Shown here: one piece after another, positions 26,301 to 41,300 of the stretch | How positions within the stretch are numbered: position 1 is the stretch's first letter | Layout: each line of letters opens with the position of its first letter | Assembly: GCA_964030475.1 (NCBI GenBank) | Contig: CAXIPT010000011.1 | Coordinates: 601,673-665,672 of the forward strand | Length of the DNA: 64,000 nucleotides | From: Tethya wilhelma | Lineage: Eukaryota; Porifera; Demospongiae; Tethyida; Tethyidae | Reading direction: 5' to 3' | Made by a program: the position numbers and the translations under genes | The notes under the pieces: model-generated | The model's input: only the letters and a program-made list of their open reading frames with translations | What the model was told of the DNA's origin: nothing | The model's database searches: none

Positions 26301-29300
26301 TGGAGGTGTGGCTAGACAGACGACTGATTCCATCTTTTTGCTTGAAGTACAGCTTTCAAATTTCGATCTTAACTTGCTGAAGCAGATGACAGAGCTGGCT
26401 ACTTCTGCAACCAACATCTTTATGTCGTTGGAGAGCAATGCCTTTGCTGATTTTGGTGGAAATGGTGTCAATCCTATTTCTGGCATGGAAGCTTTAGACA
26501 CCACTATGTTTGGTGGTGACTTCATTTCACCATTTGTAAGTCAGTTTACACTAGATCTGAACACAGACCAAATTGTCCTCTCTTTCAGTGAAGTTGTTGA
26601 TGTAGCCATCTTTGATCCTTCAAGCATTGCACTTCAATCTGCACAGAATACTGCTAGTGATGTCTTTGTGTTTTCAAGCCTCACTCAAGTTGCTTCTCCA
26701 GACACAATCAACAATCTATCCAGTAGCATTGCATTTGAGATAACCCAGAGTGATTCTAATGCACTCAAACTGCACTCTCTTCTTGGTAATGCTGGTTCAA
26801 CTTTTGCAACCTTTGCTGGCGGAATTACCCGGGACAGTAATAACCATCTACTGATAGGAGTATCAAATAACAGTGCCTTGGAGGTGACCATCATTGCTGA
26901 TACCAGCTCACCTAGAATCGAGAATCTGACTTTGAACTTGGACACGGGAGTAATCTCATTCACATTTGACGAGCCAGTTCTCATATCTGGTTCCAGTGCC
27001 ACTGCAGTCTCTGTTGGTTTCCTTCCGAATACATTCTACGATATTGCTCAAGCTACAACTGCTCAACCTTCCAACACAGAGTTTAACATTTTCCTCTCTC
27101 CAGACGAGCTGCTAACCCTTTTGGAGTTTGTACAAGGAAGAAGTGACTCTGTCGTTTCATTCACCTCTGATTTGGTGACCGACATCTTCACCAATTCTAT
27201 CACAGCTGGCATTCAAGCTCCAACAATTTTCATCCCAGACATGACAGCTCCTCGGCTTACCGAATTCGACTTGGACATGAATCTAGGTACACTGTCCATC
27301 ACTTTCTCCGAAGCTATTCAACCAGATTCATTCAATGCTGAAGGTATTACCATCCAGAATGCAGAAACTGCAGCCAACTCGTACACATTAACCCAGAGTT
27401 CTGTTGGCAATGCAACAAGCCTGCGATCTTTGCTTGTGCAATTGAGTCCACGAGATCTCAGTGGAATCAAAGCTGCATCCAACACAGCTACCTCACGAGC
27501 CAACACGTACATGACTGTCACAAATGTAACTATTCTTGATCTCTTCAACAACTCTGCTGCAGATATTCTCGATGGAAGTGGACTTCAAGTGACTCTCTTT
27601 GAAGAAGACATGGTCAGACCCGAGCTTGTTTCGTTTGTGTTTGGAGCTGTAGATGGCCGTGTTTCTCTCTCACTGACTTTCACGGAAGTTATAGATGCCT
27701 CTACTGTGAATATCGCCCAGCTTACCTTGAGTGACCCGACTTCAACACCAGTTATTTCGCACACATTCACTTCGACTACCGTCCCACAAATTAACAGTGA
27801 TGTCATCACCATTCCCCTTAGCGACAATGGAGCAACGTCAGACTTGTTCGTGCTCATTGATACGCCAAGCTTGGCACCTTTGGGACAGCTGCAAAACTCT
27901 ACCTACCTTTCTTTCCCTAGCACAGCAGCAAGAGATGCACAAGGTCTATTTGTGGTACCAGTTAGTGGCATACAGGCTGATAGAGAACCAGGCGATTTAA
28001 GACCACCAGAGCTGCAAGAGTTCAATCTCAATTTGGACTCAAGAACAATGATTTTCCAGTTCTCTGAAGAAGTGGCAATAGATTCATTCGACTTCACAGC
28101 TCTCACCATCCAAGACATGACTGGTTCGAGCAGATACACACTGAGAGATGGGAATGTCACTGCTATTAGTAACACAACCTACCTGGCTATGCTGTCAACA
28201 GAAGACATCAACAATCTTCAAGCCATAACAACTCTTGCTACAATGCCAGCAAATACCTACATTTCAGCAGAAAGACGATTTGCTAGCGACAATGGAGGTC
28301 TTTTCATACTTCCGATTTCATCACAGCAAGCCTTCAACTTTACCAGTGATACAAGACCACCAGAATTGATTGAATTTGAGCTCAGTTTGAGCGGATCTGA
28401 TCCACTGATACTAACATTTTCTGAAACCGTGGTCGTGTCAATGATTGAGAGATCTCGAATCACGCTCATTGGTGCTCGAAACGCAGGCGCCACTAGACTA
28501 CCACTTGATCGGGACACAATGGTGCTTACAACAACCAATGGTCCTATAGTGGAGCTACTGCTCACTGTCTCAGACAAAGCCCGTCTCCAACAGCTACCAG
28601 ACCTAGCAACCACCAGAGACAACACCTTTATTATCATTGGTACGAATGCAGTTCTCGATACTGATGGAACTCCGGTTGCACCCATCCCTGAAATTGAGGC
28701 TGTCCAAGCTTCTGTCGTCATTCCAGACACTCTGCCGCCATTTATTGCCGAGTTTGATCTCAATATGAACCAAGATGTCCTCACACTCAGAGCTAGCGAG
28801 CCCATCAATGTGGATTCGGTCGATGTGACAGCTTTTACTCTGCAAAACAGCATGACCAACCCCACTGCAAACTTCACGCTGGAAAGAAGCAGCTTAAGTC
28901 GTCTTACAGACTTCACGATACTTACTATCAGTACACGTAATGATGCTAATGCCATCAAAGCAAGGGAAATCTGTACCACTCGAGCTACTTGCTTCCTTGT
29001 GTATACTGATGGAGCATTTGCAGACACTTTCAATGAACAGGCAATCAACATCACCGAAGGACTTAGTCCAACTGATTTCACTCCTGACACCATTCCACCA
29101 CGACTGACCAACTTTGTACGGTTCAATCGAGCTGACGCAACCCTCACTCTGGAGTTTAACGAAACCATTCTGCTTTCGTCTTTCAACCCAGGAAGCATTA
29201 TGCTGCAATCTTTTACGGCCGATTCACCTGATCTTACATCTTTCCCACTTACTGGTGGATCTCTTGTCACGTCTGAAAACTCTGACACTATCTCTTTCCG

Positions 29301-32300
29301 GCTCACTGAGACAGACATGGCAACTCTCCGACTCAATCCGTTCGTATGTACTTCTCGAGGCAGCTGCTACATAGCAATGAGTAGAACCGCCTTCACTGAT
29401 GTTGCCGGGAACAATTTGATTCCAGAATTACCTGGAATTCCTGTTTTCGAGTTCGTATTGGACAATGACCCACCATCTTTGACCAACTTCTCTCTGAATG
29501 TCAATTCAGGTTCACTTGTCTTGACGTTCTCTGAGCCTGTTTCTGCCGAGAGCTTCCGAGTACCAGGTGTTGCTTTACAGAGTGAGGCAAACAGCACGAC
29601 CTCATACCGACTCACTACCAGCTCCACAATCAGTACAAATGGTGTGGAAATCACCATCGACTTGTCCACATATGATCTCAACCAGCTGAAAGCTTCAGGC
29701 ATTGGTTCTTCTCCTTCAACTACCTTTATCACAATCGATAGCTCTGCTACTCGAGATCTTGCGTTGCAGCCAAACAGAGTCATGACTATTGATCCATCTG
29801 ATGCTCTTGCCATCCAGAGCTATGTCCCTGATAGTACGCCACCAGATGTTGAATCTTTCAGTGTGAACTTGAACGACAATACATTCCAGATTGTATTTGA
29901 CGAGCCTATTGATGAAGAGGATATTGACTTCACACAGATCGCATTCACAACCTCCACACTCTCCCAACTCCGATCGCTAACTGGAGCCAACGTCACTGAG
30001 ATTGTGATCGGTACTGATGTGGCTGTGTCTTTTGCACTTCTTCCTGAAGATATAATTGCAATCAAGTCCAATACTCTTCTGGCCACAGAGCGGGATAACA
30101 CCTACCTCATGATCAGTCCTGGTGCTTTTACAGACTCTGCTAACAACACCATCACAGCAATGAGAATGCTACAAGCTTTAGCTGTTACTGAAGACACCTC
30201 TGCACCAAGACTGACTTCATTCGTCCTGGACTTGCAAACTAGCACTCTCTCCCTAACTTTTGATGATGTTATCAATCCATCCACATTTGACCCACGAGGA
30301 GTGACCATCCAAAGTGCCATGACTCGAGTTGATCCCAATTTTTACACCCTTACAACGGCTAGTACGACTACCAGTGCCATTGGCTATGAGGTTGTTGTCA
30401 ATCTCAACACAGACTCACAGATCATTAGAGAAAACAGTAATTTTGGTACCCAGCCAGCAAACACTTTCATCACATTGTTGGCTAGTACAATCGATACACC
30501 GGATGGAGAAGATAATGCTCCTCTTACTGATGGCAGAGGGCTTCGTGCTACTCGTGTTATCTTTGACAGTGTACCACCAGAACTGCTAACTTTCAGCATG
30601 AACATTGACATGGGTACACTGACTCTTACTTTCAATGATGCTATTGACGTTAACAGTGTGACTACATCTGAGATTCTTCTTCAAGATGCCGAAATGGGTC
30701 GAGTTGGTTTCTCATACAGACTGACAGGTGGAACCTCTACGCTAAACTTTAACGTACTCACAATCACTCTCTTGTCAGCTGATCTAAATGGTATCAAATC
30801 GATCAGAGGCCTCGCGACAAGCAGAGATAATACCTATCTAACCGCCTCTGCTGACACTGTCAGAGATCAGTCTGGCAATCAGCTAGTGCCTGTGCTGGAT
30901 GGAATGGCTAGACAAGTAACAGGATTCCAAGCCGACAGCGTACGACCAACTCTCACACGCTTCTCTCTTGACAGAGACAGTGGAATTCTTTCAATGACTT
31001 TCAATGAAGTTGTGGATGTGCCAGCTCTAGATCCATCTCAAATCCGTCTACAGAACAGACAGAATGTTAACACTGGCCTGCCTACAGTTGTGGTGCTAAC
31101 TGGAAGTGAATTTGTCAGTGAAGAGATCTCGGACACCATTGGTCTTCGACTGCCCATCTCCGTATTGGGTATGTTTTCGAGCACATTTGGTGAACTGAGA
31201 ACCAACACCTTCCTCTCAGCTTCCATCCACACTGTGACTGATTTGAACAACAACCCACTGAACCAGATAAGCATCACAGCTGCTCAAATGGCTGGCGAAG
31301 TCGTTGAAGATAGAAATCCACCAATGCTTGAAGATTTCGACCTCAATCTTGGCACTTCCACTCTTACCCTCATTTGGTCCAAACCAGTTGTTGCTTCTTC
31401 ACTGATGGTTACTAATATCATCATACAACGCTTTTCCAACTCCTTGGCTGGGTTAGTACAGCTCACAACCAACAGCCAGACCATGAGTCCCGATGGCGCA
31501 GTCATTGTGATCAATCTTTCTCTCCAAACTAGCAATGACTTGAAGCAGAGAACAAACATTGCTACCTCAAGAGATGATACCTTCATCAGTGTTTTAGCTA
31601 ACACAGTTCGTGACATTTCTATGAGACAATCGGTTGCTATCCCATCAAATAACGCTCGACAAGTAAGGACCATCACTCCTGATGAACTACCACCAAATAT
31701 CGAATCTTACATTCTCAACTTGAACACCGGTGTGTTGCAGCTAACGTTTGATGAACTGGTCACAAGCTTTGAACCAAATGCACTCCTGATCCAAGATGAT
31801 CCTGTAAGTCCTACTGTGAACTATACACTGCAGGAGAGCAATCTTGTGGGATCAATATCAGTCAATATCGCAGTGATTCAACTTGGTGAGAATGATCTAG
31901 ATGCAATCAAGAGTCAACCAAATCTAGCAACCAACATCTCTAACACAATCTTCGTTCTCTTAAACGGTTCATCAACCGACTTTTTCGGCACTACCGTGTC
32001 TGAACCCATCGTGACTTCCGCCTCTGGACAAATACTACCAGACACTACCCCTCCTGAGCTATTAAGTTACACCATTGATCTTGGTACCGAGATCCTTGCT
32101 CTGAACTTCAGCGAAGTTGTTGACATTCGTTCAATAAACCTATCAAGCCTGACTATCCAGAGTGACAGATCCATCATGCCAATGTTTTCGCACACTCTGA
32201 CCAGCTCGAGTATCGTTCTGCCACCACGTGGACGAATCTTGGAGATCCATCTTATCGGATTTGATGCAAGTGCGATCAAAGCTCAACCAGATTTAGCTAC

Positions 32301-35300
32301 ATTGCCGTCTAACACCTTCCTGGTAGTCGAGAGCACCTTTGCTAGCGACTACAGTGGCAATCCATTGGTGGCTATCAATCAAACGTCGGCTTCTGAAGCT
32401 GAAAGTGTCACCACTGATCAGAGTAGACCGAGATTAATGCAATTTGTTGTTAATCTCTCCACATCTACTCTCTCTCTAACATTCTCAGAAGCTGTCAACA
32501 TCAGCACCCTAGATCCAACTCAGATAACGCTCTACTCCATGGCCAACCAGTCAGGCATATCTCTCCCACTCTCAGGTGGTACTTACCCACTACAGAATGC
32601 CGCCATAGTGGAGCTATCTTTCACAGCTAGCGACATCAACTTCCTCAAAGATCAAGCAAGATTGGGACTCTTTGGTTCTTCCATCACAAACACATTCCTT
32701 AGCTTGACCGAAAACACAACACAGGATACATCGGATAATCAAGTTGTGCCAGAAACCTCATTCCAAGCTTTCCGAGTCATACCCGACACTCGTGGACCAG
32801 TTGTGGTAGCTTTTACTCTTGATGTAGACAACGGAAACCTGACACTTCACTTTGATGAAGTTGTCAACATTACGACTTTTGATACCAGTTTGATAACTCT
32901 TCATGGTGCAAATATGCTCACAAGTCCATCGTACACCTTGACAACCACTGCCGACCCTGTTCTTTACAATGCTGGAACAAATGTGATGGTGTCTCTATCT
33001 GAAGATGACCTGAATGGAATCAAAGGACGTGAATTCTGTAACACCACTGCTGACTGCTATCTGACCCACAGTGCAGGCTTGATTGAAGATGAGCTGGAGA
33101 ATATCGCAGATTCTCGAGAAATTCCCAGCGCTCTGCAAGCTACCACTTTAGGTATGGACTTCAACGTACCCATGTTTGTGCAGTATGTCGAAATGGATCT
33201 CGATTCCGGTATTTTCAAACTCCAATTCTCCGAGACCATGTACGGAGCCTCAGTTCGTTTCAGTTCCCTGTACTTCAAAGCAGCTTTTCCACTGAATGCA
33301 ATGCCGCGATATTTCCTAACTGATGGTCAGGTTCTCAACAGCACAACACCAGTGATTGAGATCCAACTCACAAATGAAGATTTGAACAACATCAAGGCAG
33401 AACCAGGACTTTGTACATCTGGTTTCACTTGTATACCTCAGTTTGGAGCCGATTTCATCACAGATTTTGCTGGCAATGCTGCACCTGCCTTCACAATTTC
33501 TGCATTTGATTCCAGAATACTTCCAAACTTCATTCCAGATCAGACAGGACCAAGTATCGAACGCTTTGAGCTTGATCTTGAAAACTCTGAACTTCGACTG
33601 ACTTTCAATGAGCCCATCTTGAGCGTAAGAGTGTACGAATTGACTTTCCAAGATGCATTCAATGCCACCACATCTTACACTCTTGAAACCAGAGACGGTA
33701 TGATCAATGCTCAATTTGTCACTGTAACTCTCGATCAGCTGGATACTAACACGCTTAAAGCTAGTGCAAACTTTGCAAAGACTGAAAATGACACTTTCTT
33801 GGTCCACAACAGTCTGGCTGCTTCAGACTTTACTCTTCCCTCAAACCCCGCTGAACCTAGAACTGATGGAGTTAATCCTCTTCAAGCAGCTTTAGTTGCT
33901 CGCGATGTAACACCACCAACTTTGATAAGATTCATCACTCTGGACTTCAATGAGCTCATAATAGAGTTGCAATTCAGTGAGCCAGTCGATCCTAACAGTT
34001 ATGATCCATCTCTAGTCACCATCCATTCAACCAGCTCTGGAGTGGGTACTTCATACACTTTGACTGGAGGTACTCCTTCTTTCAGTCCAAATGACCCTCT
34101 TCTTACCACTCTAAGGATAGCTCTGTCAGACCAAGATGTGCTGAGTCTACAAAATGACTCCACCATTGCAATAACCAGAGTGAATACGTACATTGAACTT
34201 CAGACTGATGCTGTGAGTGATTTCAGTGACAATGGCGTTGCAGCCACTGGAAGAGAGCAAGCTCAAACCGTCCAGATTGATCGTTCTCCTGCAGCTCTTG
34301 TAGGATTCACACTGGACATGAACAGCACAACTCTCAGCCTAACATTCAGCGATGTTGTTCTCTCGAGCACTTTCACTGCCACCGGTATAACTTTGCGAGG
34401 AGACACCCTTGGTGCAAACACTGATAGTACATACACACTCAGTGGAGGTAGCACAACAAGTCCCGATGGATATGTTATCGATTTGCCTTTGGTTTTCCGA
34501 GATATTGAAAACATTCGGTTGAGACCTGGACTTGGTACAAGCATAGAAAATACCTTCATTGCCTTCGATAACATTGTGAATGACTTCAGCAATATTGGTG
34601 TTCTCCAAGCAGACGGTTTCCAAGCAACAGACTTTATTGCTGACATGATTCCTCCAACTCTAAACAACTTCACTCTCTCCATCGAGAATGGCACTCTTGA
34701 GTTGTTCTTCTCTGAAATCATGGAGCCTGGAACTTACACACCATCTTTGTTCACTTTGCAATCTGCCTCAAATGATTCTGAAACTCTTTTTAACTCATAT
34801 ACCTTGACCGGAGGAGAAGCTCGCAGAGGAGTACCCAATACTGTAGTGACAGTCGATCTTTCACAAGCAGACATCAACGGTATAAAGATGCAGGTTCTTC
34901 TCGGCACAGATGAGGCAAACACCTTCCTTGCTGTGCAAGATGGAGCCATCAGAGACACTGGAAATAACTCTGTTGTGCCAATACCTTCCGATGATGCATT
35001 CATGGTGTCTCTCCTACGACCTGACGTTGAACCTCCAGAACTTAGAGAAATTATTCTCGATCTTGACGAAGGAGCATTGCTTCTCGAATTTTCCGAAGCC
35101 ATCGATCCAACTGGTTTTGAATCCAGAATTAGAATCCAGAATGAACAAGTGCCTGGCACAGGTACTAGACTTGTCACTATTACTGATGCAACAGTTATCG
35201 CACAACCAGGCTCATCCATCATAGAGCTGAGTTTGTCCGACACCGTTTTGAGAGAACTTAAGACAAATGACGACATTGCAACATCACCAGCAAATACTTT

Positions 35301-38300
35301 TGTGAGACTTGATATCACTGGTGTGATGGACTATGCAGGTTTCCTACTGAATTCAACTCTAGGTGCTAATGTTGTGACACGACAAGTGAATAATGTGACG
35401 ATCGATACATCAGGTCCTCGTGTAGTTGCATCTTCTGTCGATCTCAATTCTGGTCTAGTTTCGATCACTTTTGACGAATTTGCTGATATTAACTCGCTCA
35501 ATGTGTCTGCTATATCAGTGATTAATGCTGACACCAGAGAAATCATTCTTGATCTCAGTGATCAAGTCATGGTGAATACAACCGAGAGTGGGAGAGTGGT
35601 TAACATTGTGTTACCACAATCTGATCTTAACACAATCAATTCGGCCGGTGCTGACAGAATAGCGCTATCATTATCAGACGGACTCATACAAGATATCCTT
35701 AACAACAATTTCACGTCCATTGTTGTACTACCAGAAGTTAGTGAAGATGAAACACCGCCTGAACTGTCTGAGTGGGCTTTGGATTTGAACAGTGGTCTCA
35801 TAATGGTCACTTTCTCTGAAGCTATTCAAGCCGACAGTTTGAATGTGAGTCAAATCACACTGATAGACGCTCTAACACCAACTAGAAGATTCCAACTAAC
35901 ATCGGCAAATGCTTCCACATCAGCTCTTGTCCTCTCAGTACAAATGACACCTGAGGAACTGAACAATCTTAAAGAATTGGCCAGTATTGGTATTAATCCT
36001 GTGCAAACCTATCTCCAGCTTGAAGCAGGAGCTGTTTCCGATCTGCGTGGAAATGCCATTGCCTTTATCCCACCCACAGTAGTCCTTACCATCACACCCG
36101 ATATAGTACCACCAGTCTTGAATGCATTTGCCTTCGAGTACACAAACAATGGTTTGGCACCTGTGGCATTGACGCTCACCTTCTCTGAGCCTGTTAACGC
36201 TTCCTCGCTCGATTTTGCCGGACTAGTCCTGCAGAATACTTCTGACGGAAGTGGTGCTGAATACACGCTCACAACCAGCATAGTGCCGGCCATTACTAGC
36301 ATGGTTCTACCTATCACGCTCAGCAATGACGATCTTGCTGGAATTGCTACCGTCAATGGCCTTGGTACATCCACTGCCAACACATTCTTGAGTGTGACCA
36401 CCTCTGCTATTACCGACATTTCCGGCGTGATGGTTGCAGCTAGGCCATCTTCGGCAGCAATTAATGTTACCCCGCCACTGGTCGATATGTCCCCACCTTC
36501 TCTAGTGTCGTTCACTTTCAATCTTGGAAGTGGAAACTTGACTTTCAGATTCTCTCAGGAAGTTGTAGCAGCCACCATCGACGCTACAAGACTCACTATA
36601 CAGGCTGAAGAAACCAGTTCCGCAACTTCGTACACTTTCAGAGGAGGCAATGCCATTCAGGTGTCTCCAACTGTCGTCTATCTTCCTGCAAACCAGGAAG
36701 ACATTTTTGGAATCAAGGGTGTTGTTGGTCTTGCATTCGACATCAATTCCACCTTCTTGTCCTTGGATGAAGGTTTCATACAAGATACTTCTGGACATAT
36801 CAACTTTGCCATTCCTGCTAGCAATGCCTTGCAGGCATCTGAATACACACCAGAAGTCAATGAGCCTCCAAGACTAATAAGCTTTAGTGTCGATCTCACA
36901 CCTGGTGAGCTGATACTGCTGACTTTCTCCGAACCTGTGCTAGGCTCTTCGCTGATGTTTAACCAGTTCACTCTTCAAGAATCTGCCTCCAACACTCCAG
37001 CTTTTTCATTCACCTTCTCGAGTGCCCAAACTGTCACAGAAAACGCAGCTATTGTCCCCATAGATCTCAGCTTTGCGGTGAGAGACATGATCATATTGAA
37101 TGATAACATCGCAACGTCCATTGCTGACACTTTCTTGACAATCACTGCAATGGCTGCTACAGATCGTGACGGAAATCCTGTCGTTCCTATACCAGCTTCG
37201 AGCGCTCTTCCAGCTGCAAGTGTAGTAAGTGGCATGCAGCCACCATCCGTGAGTGAGTTCAATCTTAACCTCAACACAGGACAGCTGGAGATCATGTTTG
37301 ATAAGTCCGTCGTGGCTGCATCATTCATGCTTCCGCTGTTTTCGCTCCGAGACAGTGATACATCTCCTACAGCTAACTACACACTTGTTTCAAGCTTGAC
37401 TAACCCAGTGGGTACTATCAGCATGCTGACTGTTTCAATCAGTCTTGAAGACTTGAACAACATCAAGAGAGCTGATTTGTGTGACGGAACTTTCGATTGC
37501 TTCCTCTACTATGAGGCTAATGCCTTCAGAGATGTGTTCAATATTGGCTCCTTGAATGAAAGTGAACAGGTGAACACCTATGTACCTGATTCAGTGCCTC
37601 CAGAGCTGGTCAGTTTCTCTTCATTCAATATCGAAACTGGACAACTCGTACTGTCTTTCAACGAACCCATTAATGCTTCCACCTTCAATCCAGCCAGCGT
37701 ACAACTGCGATCTCTGTTTTCACTTGCAGACTCGCTGAGTTTGTATGCTCTCACGGGTGGATTTGCCACTGCAACGGAAAACAGCATAGTCATTCAACTT
37801 TCTCCAAGCGATCTTGCAGCTGTTCAAGTAGACCCTGAACTCTGTACGTGGAGAGGAAATTGCTACATATATCTCGCATCTGGCGCTGTCCAAGATCCAG
37901 CTGATAATCCTGTAGTGGAAACCCCTGAAAATCCTTCTCTCATAGTTGGTGACTTCCAAGATGACAACGAACCTCCATCACTAACTGATTTCACATTGGA
38001 TTTGGACAATGAGAGACTCTCTCTGACGTTCTCAGAAGCTGTTGATCCTCAGACTTTCGATCCCACGGGAATCACCTTCCTGAACCAACCAAATGGAACT
38101 GAAGAGTACACCCTCACAGACAGTACCACTGAGAGCAATCCAGGAACCATCATCACTGTGTCTCTATCTCCAACAGATTCAAATGCTCTCAAAGCTTCTC
38201 CATTTGCCAATTCTCCTTCAAACACTTTCATATCTCTCAACTCCACTACCATTCAAGATCTTGCCTTCTCTCCTAACCCAGTTGCTGAGATCAATTCCAC

Positions 38301-41300
38301 AGCTGCAATTGGAGGTGAATTCTTAGGTGACAACACTCGGCCAACTTTGGTAGGTTTTGAACTTGATATGAACACAGACTACCTGACTCTTGTCTTTGAT
38401 GAGCCAATTGATGTAGACAACATCAGATACAATGATATAACCATTGCCGGGTCTTTGAGTGGCTCACCATTCGTTAGACTGTCAAGTGGCACAATCATCT
38501 CAAGTACAATTGGCTCAACACACACTGTGGTAGTTGGCTTGAATGCCGCAGATATAGTCTCCCTGAAGACTTCACCTGCTATCGCAAACAGTCCGGGTAC
38601 AACCTTCCTCACAATCAACTCTGGCGCTTTCACCGACACTGCCTCGAATACAATTGATCAAGATCGTCGTGCTGTGACTGCTTTCAGTTTCGATACGACA
38701 CCACCTAGGCTTACAAACTTTACCCTCAATATGGTCACTGGATTCTTGGATCTTACTTTCAATGATGTCGTCATTGCTAGTACCTTCAACCCTCGGGGTA
38801 TCGTTCTCCAGTCTAACGAGACTCGTATGGATACTGCCTACTACCGACTTACAGGTGTGAGTCACACAACTAGCCCAGATGGTTACGAGATCTCTGTGAA
38901 TCTGACGCAAATTGATGTTGATGGAATCAAGGCAGCTGGTAGGATTGGCGTCACAGTGGAAGAGACTTACATTACCATCCAGGGAGACGTGATAGATGAT
39001 CCTTTTGGTGAAGACAATGTTGCCATTACAGATGGCAAAGCTCTTGTTGCTTCGGATGTGGTACCGGACGAAACTCCCGTTCAGCTTGAGAACTTTTATT
39101 TGGACGTGAATGTGGGTCTTTTGAGTCTCACGTTTGATGATGTGGTAGATCCAGAATCGTTCAATGTCAGTGGCATCACCATCCAGAATAATGTGAACAT
39201 CACTGAAGGCGAAAGTTACACACTTTCCGATAGCCCATTTGTGCGAGTTGCTACTGGCAATGTACTTAACATCAGTCTGTCATTTACCGATCTAAATGGA
39301 GTCAAGTCCCTCCTCTCTCTTGGCACTACCATCAATGAAACCTTCCTTAGCCTGGCTAGCTTCACAGTGACTGATAGCTCTGGCAATTCTCTGAATGAAA
39401 TACCAGCAGAGGATTCCATGCGAGCTTTCGGCTTTGTTCCTGATGACATTAGACCATCTTTGATATCATTTGTGCTGGATTTGAATCAAGCAACACTGAT
39501 ACTTACATTCTCAGAAACTGTAGATATTTTCAGAATCGATCCATCTGGTATAACACTGCAGAACACAGCTGGGGAAAATGTCACTGCAACCATCACTTTT
39601 GCATCTGGAGTGCTAGCTACAACTCAGAATTCTGACATCATTCGAATTGGTATCCTAGATACAGACTTCACCACCATAACCAGCACTCCCAGCCTAGGGA
39701 CTTTCACAAACAACACTTTCTTGTCAGTTCTCTCGTCAGCTTTCAGCGACACGAGTGGAAATAGACTTATTGCCATACCAACCACCTCTGCTCTACCAGC
39801 AACTGATGTTGTCATTGACAACACTCCACCCATGCTGCAAGGATTTGATTTCAGCCTCGATCAAGATACCATCACGCTCACATTCTCTGAAGCTGTCGAC
39901 ATTTCTACTCTTGATCCAACACAACTAGTAGTGCAAGAAAATGCCAATGCATCTGCAGGTGGTCTTACCTTACAACTGACTGGTGGAGACACACGATTCA
40001 TTGCCCCACAGGTTGTTGAAATTCAACTGGCTCTGGAAGATATCCGTTTCATCAAGTCTTCAGGCATTCTTGCAGCTAATCCTGCTAGTACCTACATATC
40101 GATCAATTCAACCTTAGTAATGGATTATGGTGACAACATGGTCATTCCGATATCTTCAGAAACAGCCAGACCAGTTGCTACCTTTGCTGAAGATGAGTCT
40201 TCACCAACGCTGATTCGATTTGACCTTGATCTCACTAACGAAACAGCCATTGTGGAATTTGACGAACTTATTGATCCACAATCACCCAACATCAGTCTAA
40301 TCTCATTCATTAACAGTGCTACCCCTGCTAACGCCACCATCTTTGTACCATTGCTGTCTAGCTCTATAACAGTCCTGGACAACTTCACAATCCAGATAAA
40401 CTTTGGAACTGATGATCTGAATGCTCTCAAAGCTACACCCGGTTTTGGATTTGAGAATACGACCTTCCTCTATGTTGATTCCAATGCAGTGGTCGATATT
40501 TACGATAATCCATTCTCTCCACAAGTCATTGAAGTGACTGGCATTGCTGATGACACCATTCCTCCAGATCTTGTCTCATTCAGTCTTAATTTCAACTCAA
40601 GTGAACTTTCACTAACATTCACTGAAACAGTTGATCCAAGCACTCTCAACGTTAGCATGATAACACTGCTCAATGATGTCAGTTTTGCAATGAGCACAGA
40701 AACTGTCACTCTTGAAGACTCTGTTGCGATTTCTGGACCAAGTCCTGTCCTTGTACTCCAACTTGGACCGTCTGATGCAACAGAATTGAGAAGAATGCTT
40801 AATCTAGCCACTGATGAGAACAACACATACATTTCTCTTCAACCAGGTGTTGTGGAAGATATTTACGGTAACCCGAGCATGATTGCTTTCATGCCAGAGA
40901 GAGCTAGTGCAGTGTTTGATGATTTGTCAAGACCCATCCTGAGAGCTTTCGATTTGGACTTTGACAGCAATGAACTAGTCCTGTCTTTCTCGGAAGTAAT
41001 AAATGCAAGCTCATTCGACCCAACTACTATTACACTACAGAACAGGATCTCAAATGCCACCATAATCCTGCCCCTTTCTGGCGCTTTAGTTCCGACTGAA
41101 AATGAAAGGATTCTACGAATCGGTCTAAATCCTGATGACCTTCTTGAACTTCAGACAAACCCTGAGATTGGAACTACAGCTACTAATACCTTCCTCTTTT
41201 TAGAAACAGCTGGTGTATTCGATCTGAACGGATTCAACTCCACACCGATCTTTGAATCTTCAGCGCTCAGAGCTTTCAGAGTGATGGAAGACAACAGCCC

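Noticed and set aside
27731..28000. Short plus-strand open frames in the third frame (also 29114-29374, 34910-35224 and others).
   Set aside because: Out of frame with the conserved units and without recognisable content. The overlapping main frame carries all family motifs.
28257..29336. Long minus-strand open frame (359 codons), and many other minus-strand frames of 60-280 codons, such as 1163-2005.
   Set aside because: They lie wholly antisense to the repeat array, follow its periodicity, and have no motif or composition of their own. They are mirror effects of the sense codon pattern.
2106..34404. R-G-D cell-attachment tripeptides at 2106, 8301, 13500 and 34396.
   Set aside because: About three or four would be expected by chance in over 21,000 residues, and they occupy unrelated positions, so they are no evidence for integrin binding.
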